This document shows positions 1 through 7,250 of a stretch of 64,000 nt of DNA, piece after piece. A program made the position numbers and the translations under genes. The notes below the pieces were generated by a model. The model worked only from the letters and a program-made list of their open reading frames with translations, ran no database searches and was not told where the DNA came from. Each line of letters starts with the position of its first letter. The first letter of the stretch is position 1. Location: the NCBI GenBank assembly GCA_029259655.1, contig JAJDET010000376.1, positions 1 through 64,000 of the forward strand, given 5' to 3'. This DNA comes from Planctomycetota bacterium (GTDB taxonomy: Bacteria > Planctomycetota > UBA1135 > GCA-002686595).

Positions 1-1356
1 GAGGCCCTCGACGCCGGCATCCTCCCCAGCCGATTCCAGGGCGTCGAGGAGGTCATCGTGGATGAGGCCCAGGACCTGTCCCCGATCCAGTGGCACTTCA
101 TCGACTCCCTCGTGTCCCTTTTGGGGGCCAACTTGGTCATCATCGGCGACGACGACCAGTGCATCTACCGCTGGCGGCATGCGTCGCTCGAGACCTTCCT
201 GAATCGCTGCCGCAGCGCCGAGCTGCTCCCCCTGGGGATCAACTTCCGCTGCCCGGCGGACGTGGTCGAGGCCGCGGCTCGGTGCATCGCGCTCAACGAG
301 GACCGGATCGACAAGGACATCCGGCCCAACCGCGAGGATCGCTGCAGCCCGCAGGTGCGGGTGTTCGGCAACGCCATCTCCGAGGGTGACGCGATCGCCG
401 ACGCCATCGTCGCCCGTAACCGTGACGAGGGCGTGCACTTCCGTCATTTCGCGGTCGTGTCCAGGACCCACTCCTCGCGGGTGGAGATCGAGCGCGCCCT
501 GCTCGAGCGCCGCGTCCCCTTCCAGATCCTCGGGTCGAACGCCTGGGCCCGGAAGGAGATCGACCGGATCATGGACTTCCTCAAGGCCGCCGAAGGCCAC
601 AGGGAGTGGTTGGACTGCGTGGGCAGGGTCGCCAGCGAGCTGCCCGGGATCGGAACCCGCACCATCAAGATTGCCCTGGGCGGCAACCCCCAGGACTTGA
701 AGGCGGCGATCCACGAGCTCCAGACGCGTGCCCGTGGTGCCCGCGGCCGCAACTCGGTGAGCGCGCTGAGCCGCGCCCTGGAGGAGGCGGCGGTGCTCCT
801 GAGTCGGGATTCTGGCGCTCAGCGTGTCTCTGACGCCGCGGCGCTCGCCACCAACCTGATGTTCCCCGCCGACTCGGCGGCGGATGAGGACTCCGGCGGT
901 GCTGACAGCAGCCGGAGCGTGTGCGACGCCTTCATGGCCCTGGCCAAGCACGTCAGGGACATGCGGGAGGTGGTCGACTACATCAACCAGCTCCGGTACC
1001 CCGACGCCGGCGGCCGCGAGGGGTGCGTGACCCTCTCCACCGTCCACCGGATGAAGGGCCTCCAGTTCGACCACGTTTTCGTGGCCCAGACCTGCGAGGG
1101 CACCTTCCCGCACGCCCGCGCGATCCAGAGCGGCGGCATCGAGGACGAGCGCCGGCTGTGGTACGTCGGCATCACGCGGACTCTCCAGAGCCTGACGATC
1201 AGCTTCTCGGAGACGAACACTTTCGGACGCGAGACCGGCCCCTCCCAGTTCATCATCGAGTCGGGGTTCCAGATCCCTCTGGGGCCCGAGGAGATGGATG
1301 GCGGGGAGGACGCGGGCCTCGAGGAGATCTTGGATGACAGCGACGTCTCGGTTTGA
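1..1356 (+). CDS. UvrD/Rep-family superfamily 1 DNA helicase, 5' end outside window
   Basis: Open from base 1, so the N-terminus with the Walker A motif lies outside the window. Visible SF1A helicase motifs in order: motif II VDEAQD, motif III GDDDQCIYRWR, motif IV NFRCP, motif V STVHRMKGLQ, and motif VI EDERRLWYVGITR. These residues bind and hydrolyse ATP and couple it to 3'-5' strand separation in UvrD, Rep and PcrA. The acidic tail ends at TGA 1354-1356. The next reading frame starts 8 bases later. A phage replication or repair role is likely; the precise pathway is not shown. Confidence 0.9.
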   Translation, partial: EALDAGILPSRFQGVEEVIVDEAQDLSPIQWHFIDSLVSLLGANLVIIGDDDQCIYRWRHASLETFLNRCRSAELLPLGINFRCPADVVEAAARCIALNEDRIDKDIRPNREDRCSPQVRVFGNAISEGDAIADAIVARNRDEGVHFRHFAVVSRTHSSRVEIERALLERRVPFQILGSNAWARKEIDRIMDFLKAAEGHREWLDCVGRVASELPGIGTRTIKIALGGNPQDLKAAIHELQTRARGARGRNSVSALSRALEEAAVLLSRDSGAQRVSDAAALATNLMFPADSAADEDSGGADSSRSVCDAFMALAKHVRDMREVVDYINQLRYPDAGGREGCVTLSTVHRMKGLQFDHVFVAQTCEGTFPHARAIQSGGIEDERRLWYVGITRTLQSLTISFSETNTFGRETGPSQFIIESGFQIPLGPEEMDGGEDAGLEEILDDSDVSV

Positions 1357-1363
1357 GGAGGAG

Positions 1364-1729
1364 ATGATCGCGGGGTGGCGTAAGGAGCTGCTCCGCAAGC
1401 TGAGGGACCGGCTCGGCACCGACCGGCTGGCCGCGCAGGCCCTCGACGTGCTGACGAGGCATATGGCGGAGACTGCCGGCGAGATCCATTTGGTCGGCTC
1501 CAAGATGGTGTCGGTCGGGGCAGTGCTGGAGGGGGCTTCCCTCTTCTTGCAGCAGATTCAGGGAGCTGACCATGGCGAAGAAGGCTGCGAAGAAGGCCGC
1601 GAAGAAGACCGCGAAGAAGTCGTCGAAGAAGCCCGCGAAGAAGACCGCGGACCCGCCTTCGGCGGACCCGCCAGCGGCAGCGAAGCCGAAGCGGAAGAAG
1701 GTGGAGAAGAGGACCCTCCGGGTTCTTGA
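1364..1729 (+). CDS. Small hypothetical protein overlapping the SWIM gene
   Basis: An ATG follows GAGGAG directly after the helicase stop. The first 65 or so residues (MIAGWRKELLRKL...) look like a normal helical protein. From about residue 70 the frame runs through the Lys/Ala repeat of the next gene and becomes an artificial-looking Glu/Arg/Gly stretch, overlapping that gene by 158 bases. Either both frames are used or only the upstream part is real. No family recognised. Confidence 0.45.
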   Translation: MIAGWRKELLRKLRDRLGTDRLAAQALDVLTRHMAETAGEIHLVGSKMVSVGAVLEGASLFLQQIQGADHGEEGCEEGREEDREEVVEEAREEDRGPAFGGPASGSEAEAEEGGEEDPPGS

Positions 1730-2141
1730 CCGACGAGGGAACCGCATTCAGAAGTGGGTGGCGGAGATCGTGGGCGGCAGCGCGGGAGAGCCCGAGCTCG
1801 AGTCCACCTACGACATCGACGACAGCGGCTGCTCCTGCCGCGGCTACACCATCCGCAGCGACTGCACTCACATGCAGATCTGGAGGGATGAGGTCGTTAG
1901 GGAGCCGGCGCCGACCGCCGAAGCGGTGCGCGCGGCACAGGTGGCGCGGCGTCTCCTCATGCACGAGGGCAGGAACACTGCCGTCATCGAGGCGTACGTC
2001 CCCTCCTCCAAGGAGGACTGCGTCGACGAGGTCCGCGTCAGGACGACCCATCCTTCCTGGCACAGCCGGTCGGAGGTCTGGGACGTGTCGGTGCCGGGCG
2101 GGCCTCTCGTCCGTCTTAGGATCGCCGGAGATCCTCTGTGA
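1572..2141 (+). CDS. SWIM zinc-finger protein with histone H1-like Lys/Ala tail
   Basis: The 189-residue protein opens with about 30 residues of AKKAAKK-type repeats, rich in Pro/Lys to residue ~50, like the tails of histone H1 or bacterial nucleoid proteins. A CSC-(8)-CTH pattern near residue 84 (CSCRGYTIRSDCTH) fits the CxCx(n)CxH SWIM zinc finger, a nucleic-acid or protein binding fold. The tail suggests non-specific DNA binding (inference). It lies between a helicase and a uracil-DNA glycosylase, and its stop overlaps the glycosylase GTG start. Confidence 0.75.
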   Translation: MAKKAAKKAAKKTAKKSSKKPAKKTADPPSADPPAAAKPKRKKVEKRTLRVLDRRGNRIQKWVAEIVGGSAGEPELESTYDIDDSGCSCRGYTIRSDCTHMQIWRDEVVREPAPTAEAVRAAQVARRLLMHEGRNTAVIEAYVPSSKEDCVDEVRVRTTHPSWHSRSEVWDVSVPGGPLVRLRIAGDPL

Positions 2142-2794
2142 CCGACCACCTGCAGGCGACCGAGCTCGCTGCAAGGATTCGCGGGTGTCAGCAGTGTTCC
2201 TGCTGGAGGCGCACGACTCAGAGGGTGGCCGGGGTGGGCTCGTCGGCCGCCAGGGTGGTCGCGCTCGCGAGGAACCCGGGGGAGCAGGAGGACAAGAGGG
2301 GGATTCCTCTCGTTGGTCCGTCCGGCAACCTCTGCAAGCACATGTGCGAGAGGCTGTTCGGCGTGCCTTGGCCCTCTGTCGCGCGCGTGAACGTGATGTG
2401 TTGTCACACCGCGAACAACCGAGCCCCGTCGCCCGAGGAGGTTCGAGCCTGCGCGGCGTTCCGAGAAGCGCAGCTCAACTTCTTCGAAGAGAAGGTGCTG
2501 GTCTTCGCCATGGGCAGGGAGGCCATCGAGTCCATGATCGGCGCGATCGGCAAGATTGCCGAGGTGGTGGGCGAGCTTCGGCGGCCCGTGGCCATCCCCA
2601 ACAGGGGGAGGCCGAAGCGCTGGGGGGTGATTCCTCTTTGGCACCCTTCCTACCTGCTGAGAGACAGGAGGGAGGCCAAGAAGTTCGCCGCGGAGGTGGC
2701 GCCAGGGATACGGCAGATCGTGCAGAAGGTTCTCGAGCAGGGGGTTCCTTGGGACCAAGAGGACCAGCTCGATCTTTTCGACGACCTCAAGTAA
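2138..2794 (+). CDS. Family 4-like uracil-DNA glycosylase
   Basis: Enzymes of this group cut uracil from DNA for base-excision repair and carry a 4Fe-4S cluster. Visible here: CxxC at residues 17-20, a motif-A-like NPGEQEDKRGIPLVGPSGN, further cysteines in VMCCHT and RACAAF, and the C-terminal HPSYLLR box that contacts the base. Length 218 is usual for the family. The GTG start overlaps the previous stop as GTGA, with GGAG upstream. The motif A residue before PG is Asn rather than the common Ala, so activity is likely but not certain. Confidence 0.87.
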   Translation: MTDHLQATELAARIRGCQQCSCWRRTTQRVAGVGSSAARVVALARNPGEQEDKRGIPLVGPSGNLCKHMCERLFGVPWPSVARVNVMCCHTANNRAPSPEEVRACAAFREAQLNFFEEKVLVFAMGREAIESMIGAIGKIAEVVGELRRPVAIPNRGRPKRWGVIPLWHPSYLLRDRREAKKFAAEVAPGIRQIVQKVLEQGVPWDQEDQLDLFDDLK

Positions 2795-2870
2795 GCCCTG
2801 GCGGAGCTCGAGTCCGATCGTCTAATATCGATCGACCGGGCAACCTCTATCTGGGAATCGGAGTACCTGC

Positions 2871-3290
2871 ATGTTCCTCCTCGAGTCCAGCTTCATGGAC
2901 GGCCTCCTCGACCAAGCCGTTCCGATCATTCTGACCGTCGTGGGCACTGGCCTTTCGTGGCTTTTCGGAATGGCCATGAGGAAGGGTTGGATCGACAAGG
3001 ACTTCCACGACGCGGCGCTCCTCGCAGCGCAGCGCGCGAAGGACAAGTATCTGGCGGAGATCGCCAAGGCCAAGAACCCCGACGGCGACGGCGGGGTGAC
3101 GGTGACCGACGAGGAGAAGTCGAAGGCGCGCGCCGAGGCCCTGGGCCATTTCAAGGAGTTCGCCAAGGGGCCGGTGCTGAAGTTCGCCATGCGGAAGGGC
3201 GACACCTTCATCAAGTCCAAGATCGGGTACTACCTCGACCGACTCCTTGCCAAGGAGAAGGAGGAGGCGGCGCCGGCGGCCGGATCCTGA
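2871..3290 (+). CDS. Holin-like small membrane protein
   Basis: A single hydrophobic segment (about residues 14-35, AVPIILTVVGTGLSWLFGMA) is followed by a Lys/Glu/Ala-rich helical cytoplasmic domain ending EEAAPAAGS. This layout matches several phage holin or holin-like families such as holin_LLH, but no diagnostic motif is visible. It is coupled to a second hydrophobic protein (TGATG overlap) and then a lipoprotein, so a lysis cassette is plausible. No endolysin is seen here. Confidence 0.65.
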   Translation: MFLLESSFMDGLLDQAVPIILTVVGTGLSWLFGMAMRKGWIDKDFHDAALLAAQRAKDKYLAEIAKAKNPDGDGGVTVTDEEKSKARAEALGHFKEFAKGPVLKFAMRKGDTFIKSKIGYYLDRLLAKEKEEAAPAAGS

Positions 3291-3499
3291 TGGGCGCCTT
3301 CCTCGCACAGCTGCTGGCTCCGCTCTTCCAGGCCATCGTGGGAGCGGTGACGGCACACTTCACCGGCCCTTCCGTGAAGAGCGTCTCCGACGCGGACACG
3401 CAGCTCTCGAGTATGCTGCCGGAACCGCCGTCGCCGGACCAGCTCGTGGGCCAATTCAAAGACCTCCTCAATCAGGGGAGATCGGGAGCAGTCGGATGA
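3290..3499 (+). CDS. Small hydrophobic N-terminus protein in putative lysis cluster
   Basis: The start is ATG inside the TGATG junction with the holin-like gene. The 69-residue product begins with a hydrophobic helix (MGAFLAQLLAPLFQAIVGAV) and continues with a polar, Pro-rich tail. The stop overlaps the next start (ATGA). It could be a second holin, antiholin or spanin subunit; the sequence alone does not decide. Confidence 0.7.
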   Translation: MGAFLAQLLAPLFQAIVGAVTAHFTGPSVKSVSDADTQLSSMLPEPPSPDQLVGQFKDLLNQGRSGAVG

Positions 3500-3807
3500 T
3501 TCGCAAGGCCTCCATTGTCCTGGCTCTTCTCGCTCTGCTGTGCAGCTGCGGGACGAAGAGCGACATCATCTACTCTCGATCCACCAAGGCTCCTGAGGAG
3601 ACTCGAGGCATGCTGCGCATCGCGCAGAACTCGGTGCGCGCCAACGTCACGGGAACCGATCACGCGAGCGAGTTCGAGCTCGACCCCGCGGGCGGTTACT
3701 ACATCGTGCACGAGACGGACCTCGCGCAGCTGGTCCGCAACACCGAAGCTCTCCAGGCAGCTCTCCTTCGTGTGCGTGAGCTCGAAGCGAAGCTTCCCAA
3801 CGAGTAA
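3496..3807 (+). CDS. Phage lipoprotein
   Basis: A short signal peptide (MIRKASIVLALLALLC) ends in a lipobox with Cys16, so the mature protein should be lipidated and anchored in a membrane. The C-terminus is a predicted coiled coil (QLVRNTEALQAALLRVREL). With the two membrane proteins just upstream it could act as an outer-membrane spanin component, which would imply a diderm host; that role is inference. The ATGA overlap with the previous gene fixes the start. Confidence 0.75.
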   Translation: MIRKASIVLALLALLCSCGTKSDIIYSRSTKAPEETRGMLRIAQNSVRANVTGTDHASEFELDPAGGYYIVHETDLAQLVRNTEALQAALLRVRELEAKLPNE

Positions 3808-3815
3808 CGCCTCCG

Positions 3816-4619
3816 ATGCCTCAGGATCATCACATCCGCATCATTGACCCGGTGCGGATCCCTACTGCCCTCGTCGACGAGCACGAGCAGAACCCCAACG
3901 CTATGACCGAGGCCGCGCTCGCGGACCTCGATGCGGACATCCAGACTCAGGGGTTCGACGAGCCCATCTCGGTCGTCCCGAAGGAGCTCGGCGCGTACGA
4001 AGAGCTGGGTCTCGAGAAGTATGTGGAGGCGGGCAAGAGATTCGTCACGCCGAACGGCAACCACCGCCTGAGGGTGATGCGCGGCAACGCGGCCCCGGAG
4101 ATCCTGGCGGTCCTCCGTCCGGAGTGGACTGAGGAAGAGGTGGCCATCCAGCTGGTCAGGCGGAACGTGGTTCACGGGGAGCTTGATGGGGAGAGGCTCT
4201 CAGCCTTGGTGGACAAGCACTTCCGAGGGATGGACACGGACATCCTGGCCCGTCAGCTCGGCTTCCCCGACGCGCACAAGCTGGAAGAGCATCTCGCCGA
4301 TCGCAACAGCGGGCCGGGCGGTGATGAGGACGGGGAGAAGAAGGGCGGTGGAGGCGGCGGGGGCGACCCCGCCCAGAGTCTTGCGACCATGATGGCGGAG
4401 ATCATGGGTAGGTTCGGTGGGACGGTCGACCAGAACTACATCGCGTTCATCTGGATGCAGCAGACGCACTTGCTGTTCGCGATGGATGACCGGACGCGCG
4501 CTCTCGCCGGGCGAGTAGCGGCGCACCTCGAGGAGTCCGGGGAGGACGCGAACGAGCTCATCGCTCGGATCTTCGAGCAGGCCTTGGAGGGGATGACGAC
4601 GGCCGCTCCGGAGTCGTAG
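3816..4619 (+). CDS. ParB/Srx-fold nuclease-like protein
   Basis: The N-terminal half follows the ParB/sulfiredoxin pattern: IRIIDPVRIPT, a DLDADIQTQGFDEPISVVP segment, then GNHRLRVMRG, the phosphate-binding GxxR-like box. A Gly-rich linker (residues ~170-190) leads to a helical C-terminal domain. Phage ParB-like proteins act as CTPases, DNases or DNA-modification helpers; which applies is unknown. The DUF4417-like gene follows with no gap, so the two probably work together. Confidence 0.75.
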   Translation: MPQDHHIRIIDPVRIPTALVDEHEQNPNAMTEAALADLDADIQTQGFDEPISVVPKELGAYEELGLEKYVEAGKRFVTPNGNHRLRVMRGNAAPEILAVLRPEWTEEEVAIQLVRRNVVHGELDGERLSALVDKHFRGMDTDILARQLGFPDAHKLEEHLADRNSGPGGDEDGEKKGGGGGGGDPAQSLATMMAEIMGRFGGTVDQNYIAFIWMQQTHLLFAMDDRTRALAGRVAAHLEESGEDANELIARIFEQALEGMTTAAPES

Positions 4620-5681
4620 ATGAGCTTCGAGTCCCTTGGTCCGGAATGGGCCTCTATCCCGAAGAGGGAGGCCGAGGGAGTGGCGTGCACGGTCTCGTCA
4701 TGCGGATGCGCTACCTGTCCCCTCGGTCCAAACGGAAGCCGTGCGTGCCTGGGCCCGAACAAGAAGTGCGACGCGCGCAACTGCTCGAAGGAGTGCGGGG
4801 TCTGCCGCGCCGTGTGCAACCGCCGAGACACGCGGGACACGGCTTTCGAGTCCATCGGCAACACCGTGTCCTTCGACGACATCATGTGGGAACCGTTCGG
4901 CGTCCATGCACCGGACGTGATGTTCCAGCTGAACACGCCGCTCAAGATCCCTACCTCCATCGAGGGAGCGGTGGTCAACGCGAAGAAGCTTCTTTACATC
5001 GACGCCGTCCGCGGCGGGTCCAACAACTGGAGCCCCGCAAAGGACCTGAAGGCTCGGTTCGGCGTTCCGCGCGATAGGCCCCTGGCGATCAGCTTCTGCT
5101 CGAACGACGACCTCGTGGACTACGTGATCGGCGACCTCGAGGAGACTGCTCGGGAGGTGGCTTTGTTCGAGGCGGACTACGTGTTTGGGATCAACGTCTC
5201 CATCTACGACAACTACCCGGCGTTCGACCAGCATGTCAGCCTGCGTCGGAGGTTCATGGCTCTGGAGGCTCTGCAGGCTGAGGGGGTCCGGGTCATCCCG
5301 TCGGTGTCGTGGGCCGAGTACAGGCAGCGCCGGAAGGTCCTCGACTGGCTCGAGAAGAACCGAGTGTCCGGGGTCCTGAGGAACCTGCAGACGTTCGCCT
5401 CGACGGTGGACACGGAGACCTGGAGAGTGGTGCTCCAAGACCTCGCCTACATGCGTGAGCGCCTGCCGGAGACCCGCATTTTCCTGGTAGGATGCAGCAG
5501 CTTCAGCCGGATGAAGTCCATCAGGGACGCGGTAGAAGGCCCCCTGACCTTCATCGACTCCAAGGCTCAGCGGCTGGCGGAGTTCCACAAGCGTGCTGAC
5601 GGGGTGGAGGACCGATCGTCGGACGTCCCCCAGCTGTTCGAGAGAAACGCGGCAACCGTGATGGGGTGGGCTGATGGGTGA
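4620..5681 (+). CDS. DUF4417-like protein with Cys-rich N-terminus
   Basis: Residues ~23-67 hold a dozen cysteines (CTVSSCGCATCPLG, CSKECGVCRAVC), suggesting metal or Fe-S binding. The rest resembles phage DUF4417 proteins: an INVSIYDNYP stretch, then GVRVIPSVSW, then repeated beta-alpha units ending LVGCSSFSR, consistent with a TIM-barrel-like fold. Function is unknown. The ATG follows the ParB-like stop directly, and the C-terminus overlaps the next gene by 8 bases. Confidence 0.65.
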   Translation: MSFESLGPEWASIPKREAEGVACTVSSCGCATCPLGPNGSRACLGPNKKCDARNCSKECGVCRAVCNRRDTRDTAFESIGNTVSFDDIMWEPFGVHAPDVMFQLNTPLKIPTSIEGAVVNAKKLLYIDAVRGGSNNWSPAKDLKARFGVPRDRPLAISFCSNDDLVDYVIGDLEETAREVALFEADYVFGINVSIYDNYPAFDQHVSLRRRFMALEALQAEGVRVIPSVSWAEYRQRRKVLDWLEKNRVSGVLRNLQTFASTVDTETWRVVLQDLAYMRERLPETRIFLVGCSSFSRMKSIRDAVEGPLTFIDSKAQRLAEFHKRADGVEDRSSDVPQLFERNAATVMGWADG

Positions 5682-6135
5682 GAAAGGCAGTAGGGGCGGC
5701 TCCTTGGGGGGCCTTGTGGTCACCTCAGGGCAGGCGAGATCCCTGGCCCGCGACCGCAAGCTCAAGGTCGAGGCGTTCTCGAGCGTTTCGGTGAGCGGCG
5801 GGAGGGTGTTCATCCGGGGCAAGGACGGTGGCCAGATCGTCTTTGACCAGAAGAGCTTCTCGTCGATCAGGGGGGTGATCCGCGGCGACCGCGGCCTGTC
5901 TGGCCCTGGCGGGCGCAGCAGGGAGAACCCCTTCGGCAAGGGCCGGCGCGGGAACGCGGTATTCGTTGGGGTCGACCGTCGAGTCGGTGCCAAGGAGAAC
6001 GTGATGATCAGCGTGTCGGGCAAGAACAAGACGACGCTGCGCCGAGCATTCCTTCAGGCGAAGCTCATCACCCCGAAGGACGCCGGCGGCGGCGTCACCC
6101 GAGCTCGTAACCGGGCTCGCAACCGGCCGACTTAG
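5674..6135 (+). CDS. Basic hypothetical protein
   Basis: 153 residues, strongly basic, with Gly/Ser/Arg-rich stretches at both ends (RARNRARNR near the C-terminus) and a central beta-rich part (VFIRGKDGGQIVFD). It could bind nucleic acid or be a structural protein. It overlaps the DUF4417-like gene and is followed 9 bases later by a GTG start with AGGAG. No family recognised. Confidence 0.6.
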   Translation: MGEKGSRGGSLGGLVVTSGQARSLARDRKLKVEAFSSVSVSGGRVFIRGKDGGQIVFDQKSFSSIRGVIRGDRGLSGPGGRSRENPFGKGRRGNAVFVGVDRRVGAKENVMISVSGKNKTTLRRAFLQAKLITPKDAGGGVTRARNRARNRPT

Positions 6136-6144
6136 GAGTAGGTC

Positions 6145-6939
6145 GTGGGCAAGAAGAAAAGCACCGGGCCTCTGAGCCACGTCAGCGTCAAGAAGTCCGG
6201 CGAGTCCATCTGGGGCGTGGCGCAGGGGTTCCTCCGTCACAGCGACGTCAACAACATGGCGACGCTGAGGTCGTTCTCTGCTCGCCGCCTCCGCTCAACC
6301 CTCGGCGGCTACACGCAGCCGCTGAAGGACGCCCTGCACTCCATCATCGTGATGAACAACGCGCTCAAGGGAATGCCGCGTGTTCTGCAGGCATCTCTCG
6401 TGGTCCACGAGGGAAGGCACGTCCGCCAGATCGCGCGCGGAGCTCTCGGCCCGACCGTGAAGAACGAGATGGACGCGCTGGAGTATGAGCGGGCGTTCTT
6501 GAGGGTCCACCGATCGATACCGGCAGCGGTCAAGAGGATCGATTCGATCAACGATCAACTGCGGCAGCTAAGAAAGCAGCCCCCGGAGTCCCCGCCGCGG
6601 ATCATCGTCAACAAGAGCGCGGACGACTGGCTTACGTGCGGGTGCATTCGGAAGTCTTCGCCGGACGGCTACCTAATGAAGGTGTCCATGACTCTTCCGT
6701 CCGGGAGCGGCACATCTCTCCAGGAGATTGGCAGCGTGTTTGTGGCTGACGGAAGCTCCGGCGAAGAGCTGCGACCTCGAGTTGCGAAAGCGGGGCCCGT
6801 GCTGAAGCTGTTGTGTGACCGGGCGGTCGGGAAGTTCGGCGGCACGGGCAGATCGCGCCTGGACCGGATCCGAAAGCACTACCGGAGGGACAGCGGTGTT
6901 GTTGTTGGACAGATCACAGAGCAAAGGAGCGAGGACTGA
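6145..6939 (+). CDS. Putative HExxH zinc metallopeptidase-like protein
   Basis: GTG start 6-7 bases after AGGAG. Residues 88-92 read HEGRH, a HExxH zinc-binding motif, followed about 20 residues on by a Glu-containing helix (MDALEYERAF), the gluzincin arrangement. A basic N-terminus and a C-terminal region with one Cys pair (CGC) flank it. The next gene starts within its stop codon (TGATG). Proteolytic activity is inferred from the motif alone. Confidence 0.6.
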   Translation: MGKKKSTGPLSHVSVKKSGESIWGVAQGFLRHSDVNNMATLRSFSARRLRSTLGGYTQPLKDALHSIIVMNNALKGMPRVLQASLVVHEGRHVRQIARGALGPTVKNEMDALEYERAFLRVHRSIPAAVKRIDSINDQLRQLRKQPPESPPRIIVNKSADDWLTCGCIRKSSPDGYLMKVSMTLPSGSGTSLQEIGSVFVADGSSGEELRPRVAKAGPVLKLLCDRAVGKFGGTGRSRLDRIRKHYRRDSGVVVGQITEQRSED

Positions 6940-7247
6940 TGCCCACGTACGACTTCGTATGTTCCGAGTGCGGCGCCGACGGAGAGGAGTTCTTCTCCAT
7001 GAGCAAGGCTCCAGGAATAGGAGGTCCTTCCGACGAGCTCACGTGTCCCGAAGAGTGCAAGTCCGGAGAGATGCTTAGGGTCATGTCAGCGCCCGCCTTC
7101 ATGGTCAAAGAGGGTGAGCCGATCTTCGAGCAGGTGTACAAGGAGAACGCTGACGGATCGATGGACGTCATGCCCGCAGCTCGAAGTCTCCGGCGAGGAA
7201 ACACTCGAACGATCCCCAAGACGTCACCGATGCCGCGGCCCTCTTGA
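6939..7247 (+). CDS. FmdB-like zinc ribbon protein
   Basis: The N-terminus MPTYDFVCSECG and a second CPEEC pair form a four-Cys zinc ribbon like the FmdB/putative regulatory protein family. In that family the start MPxYxFxCxxCG is very typical. The rest (to residue 102) is polar with a basic, Pro-rich tail. In phages such ribbons are common between structural genes; no function is established. Confidence 0.72.
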   Translation: MPTYDFVCSECGADGEEFFSMSKAPGIGGPSDELTCPEECKSGEMLRVMSAPAFMVKEGEPIFEQVYKENADGSMDVMPAARSLRRGNTRTIPKTSPMPRPS

Positions 7248-7250
7248 CCC

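Noticed and set aside
978-2174. Long minus-strand open frame (398 codons) opposite helicase, SWIM and glycosylase genes
   Set aside because: Shadow of well-supported plus-strand genes; Arg/Pro-rich artificial composition and no ribosome site.
4698-6029. 443-codon minus-strand frame opposite the DUF4417-like gene
   Set aside because: High-GC shadow frame; the opposite strand has recognisable motifs and coupling.
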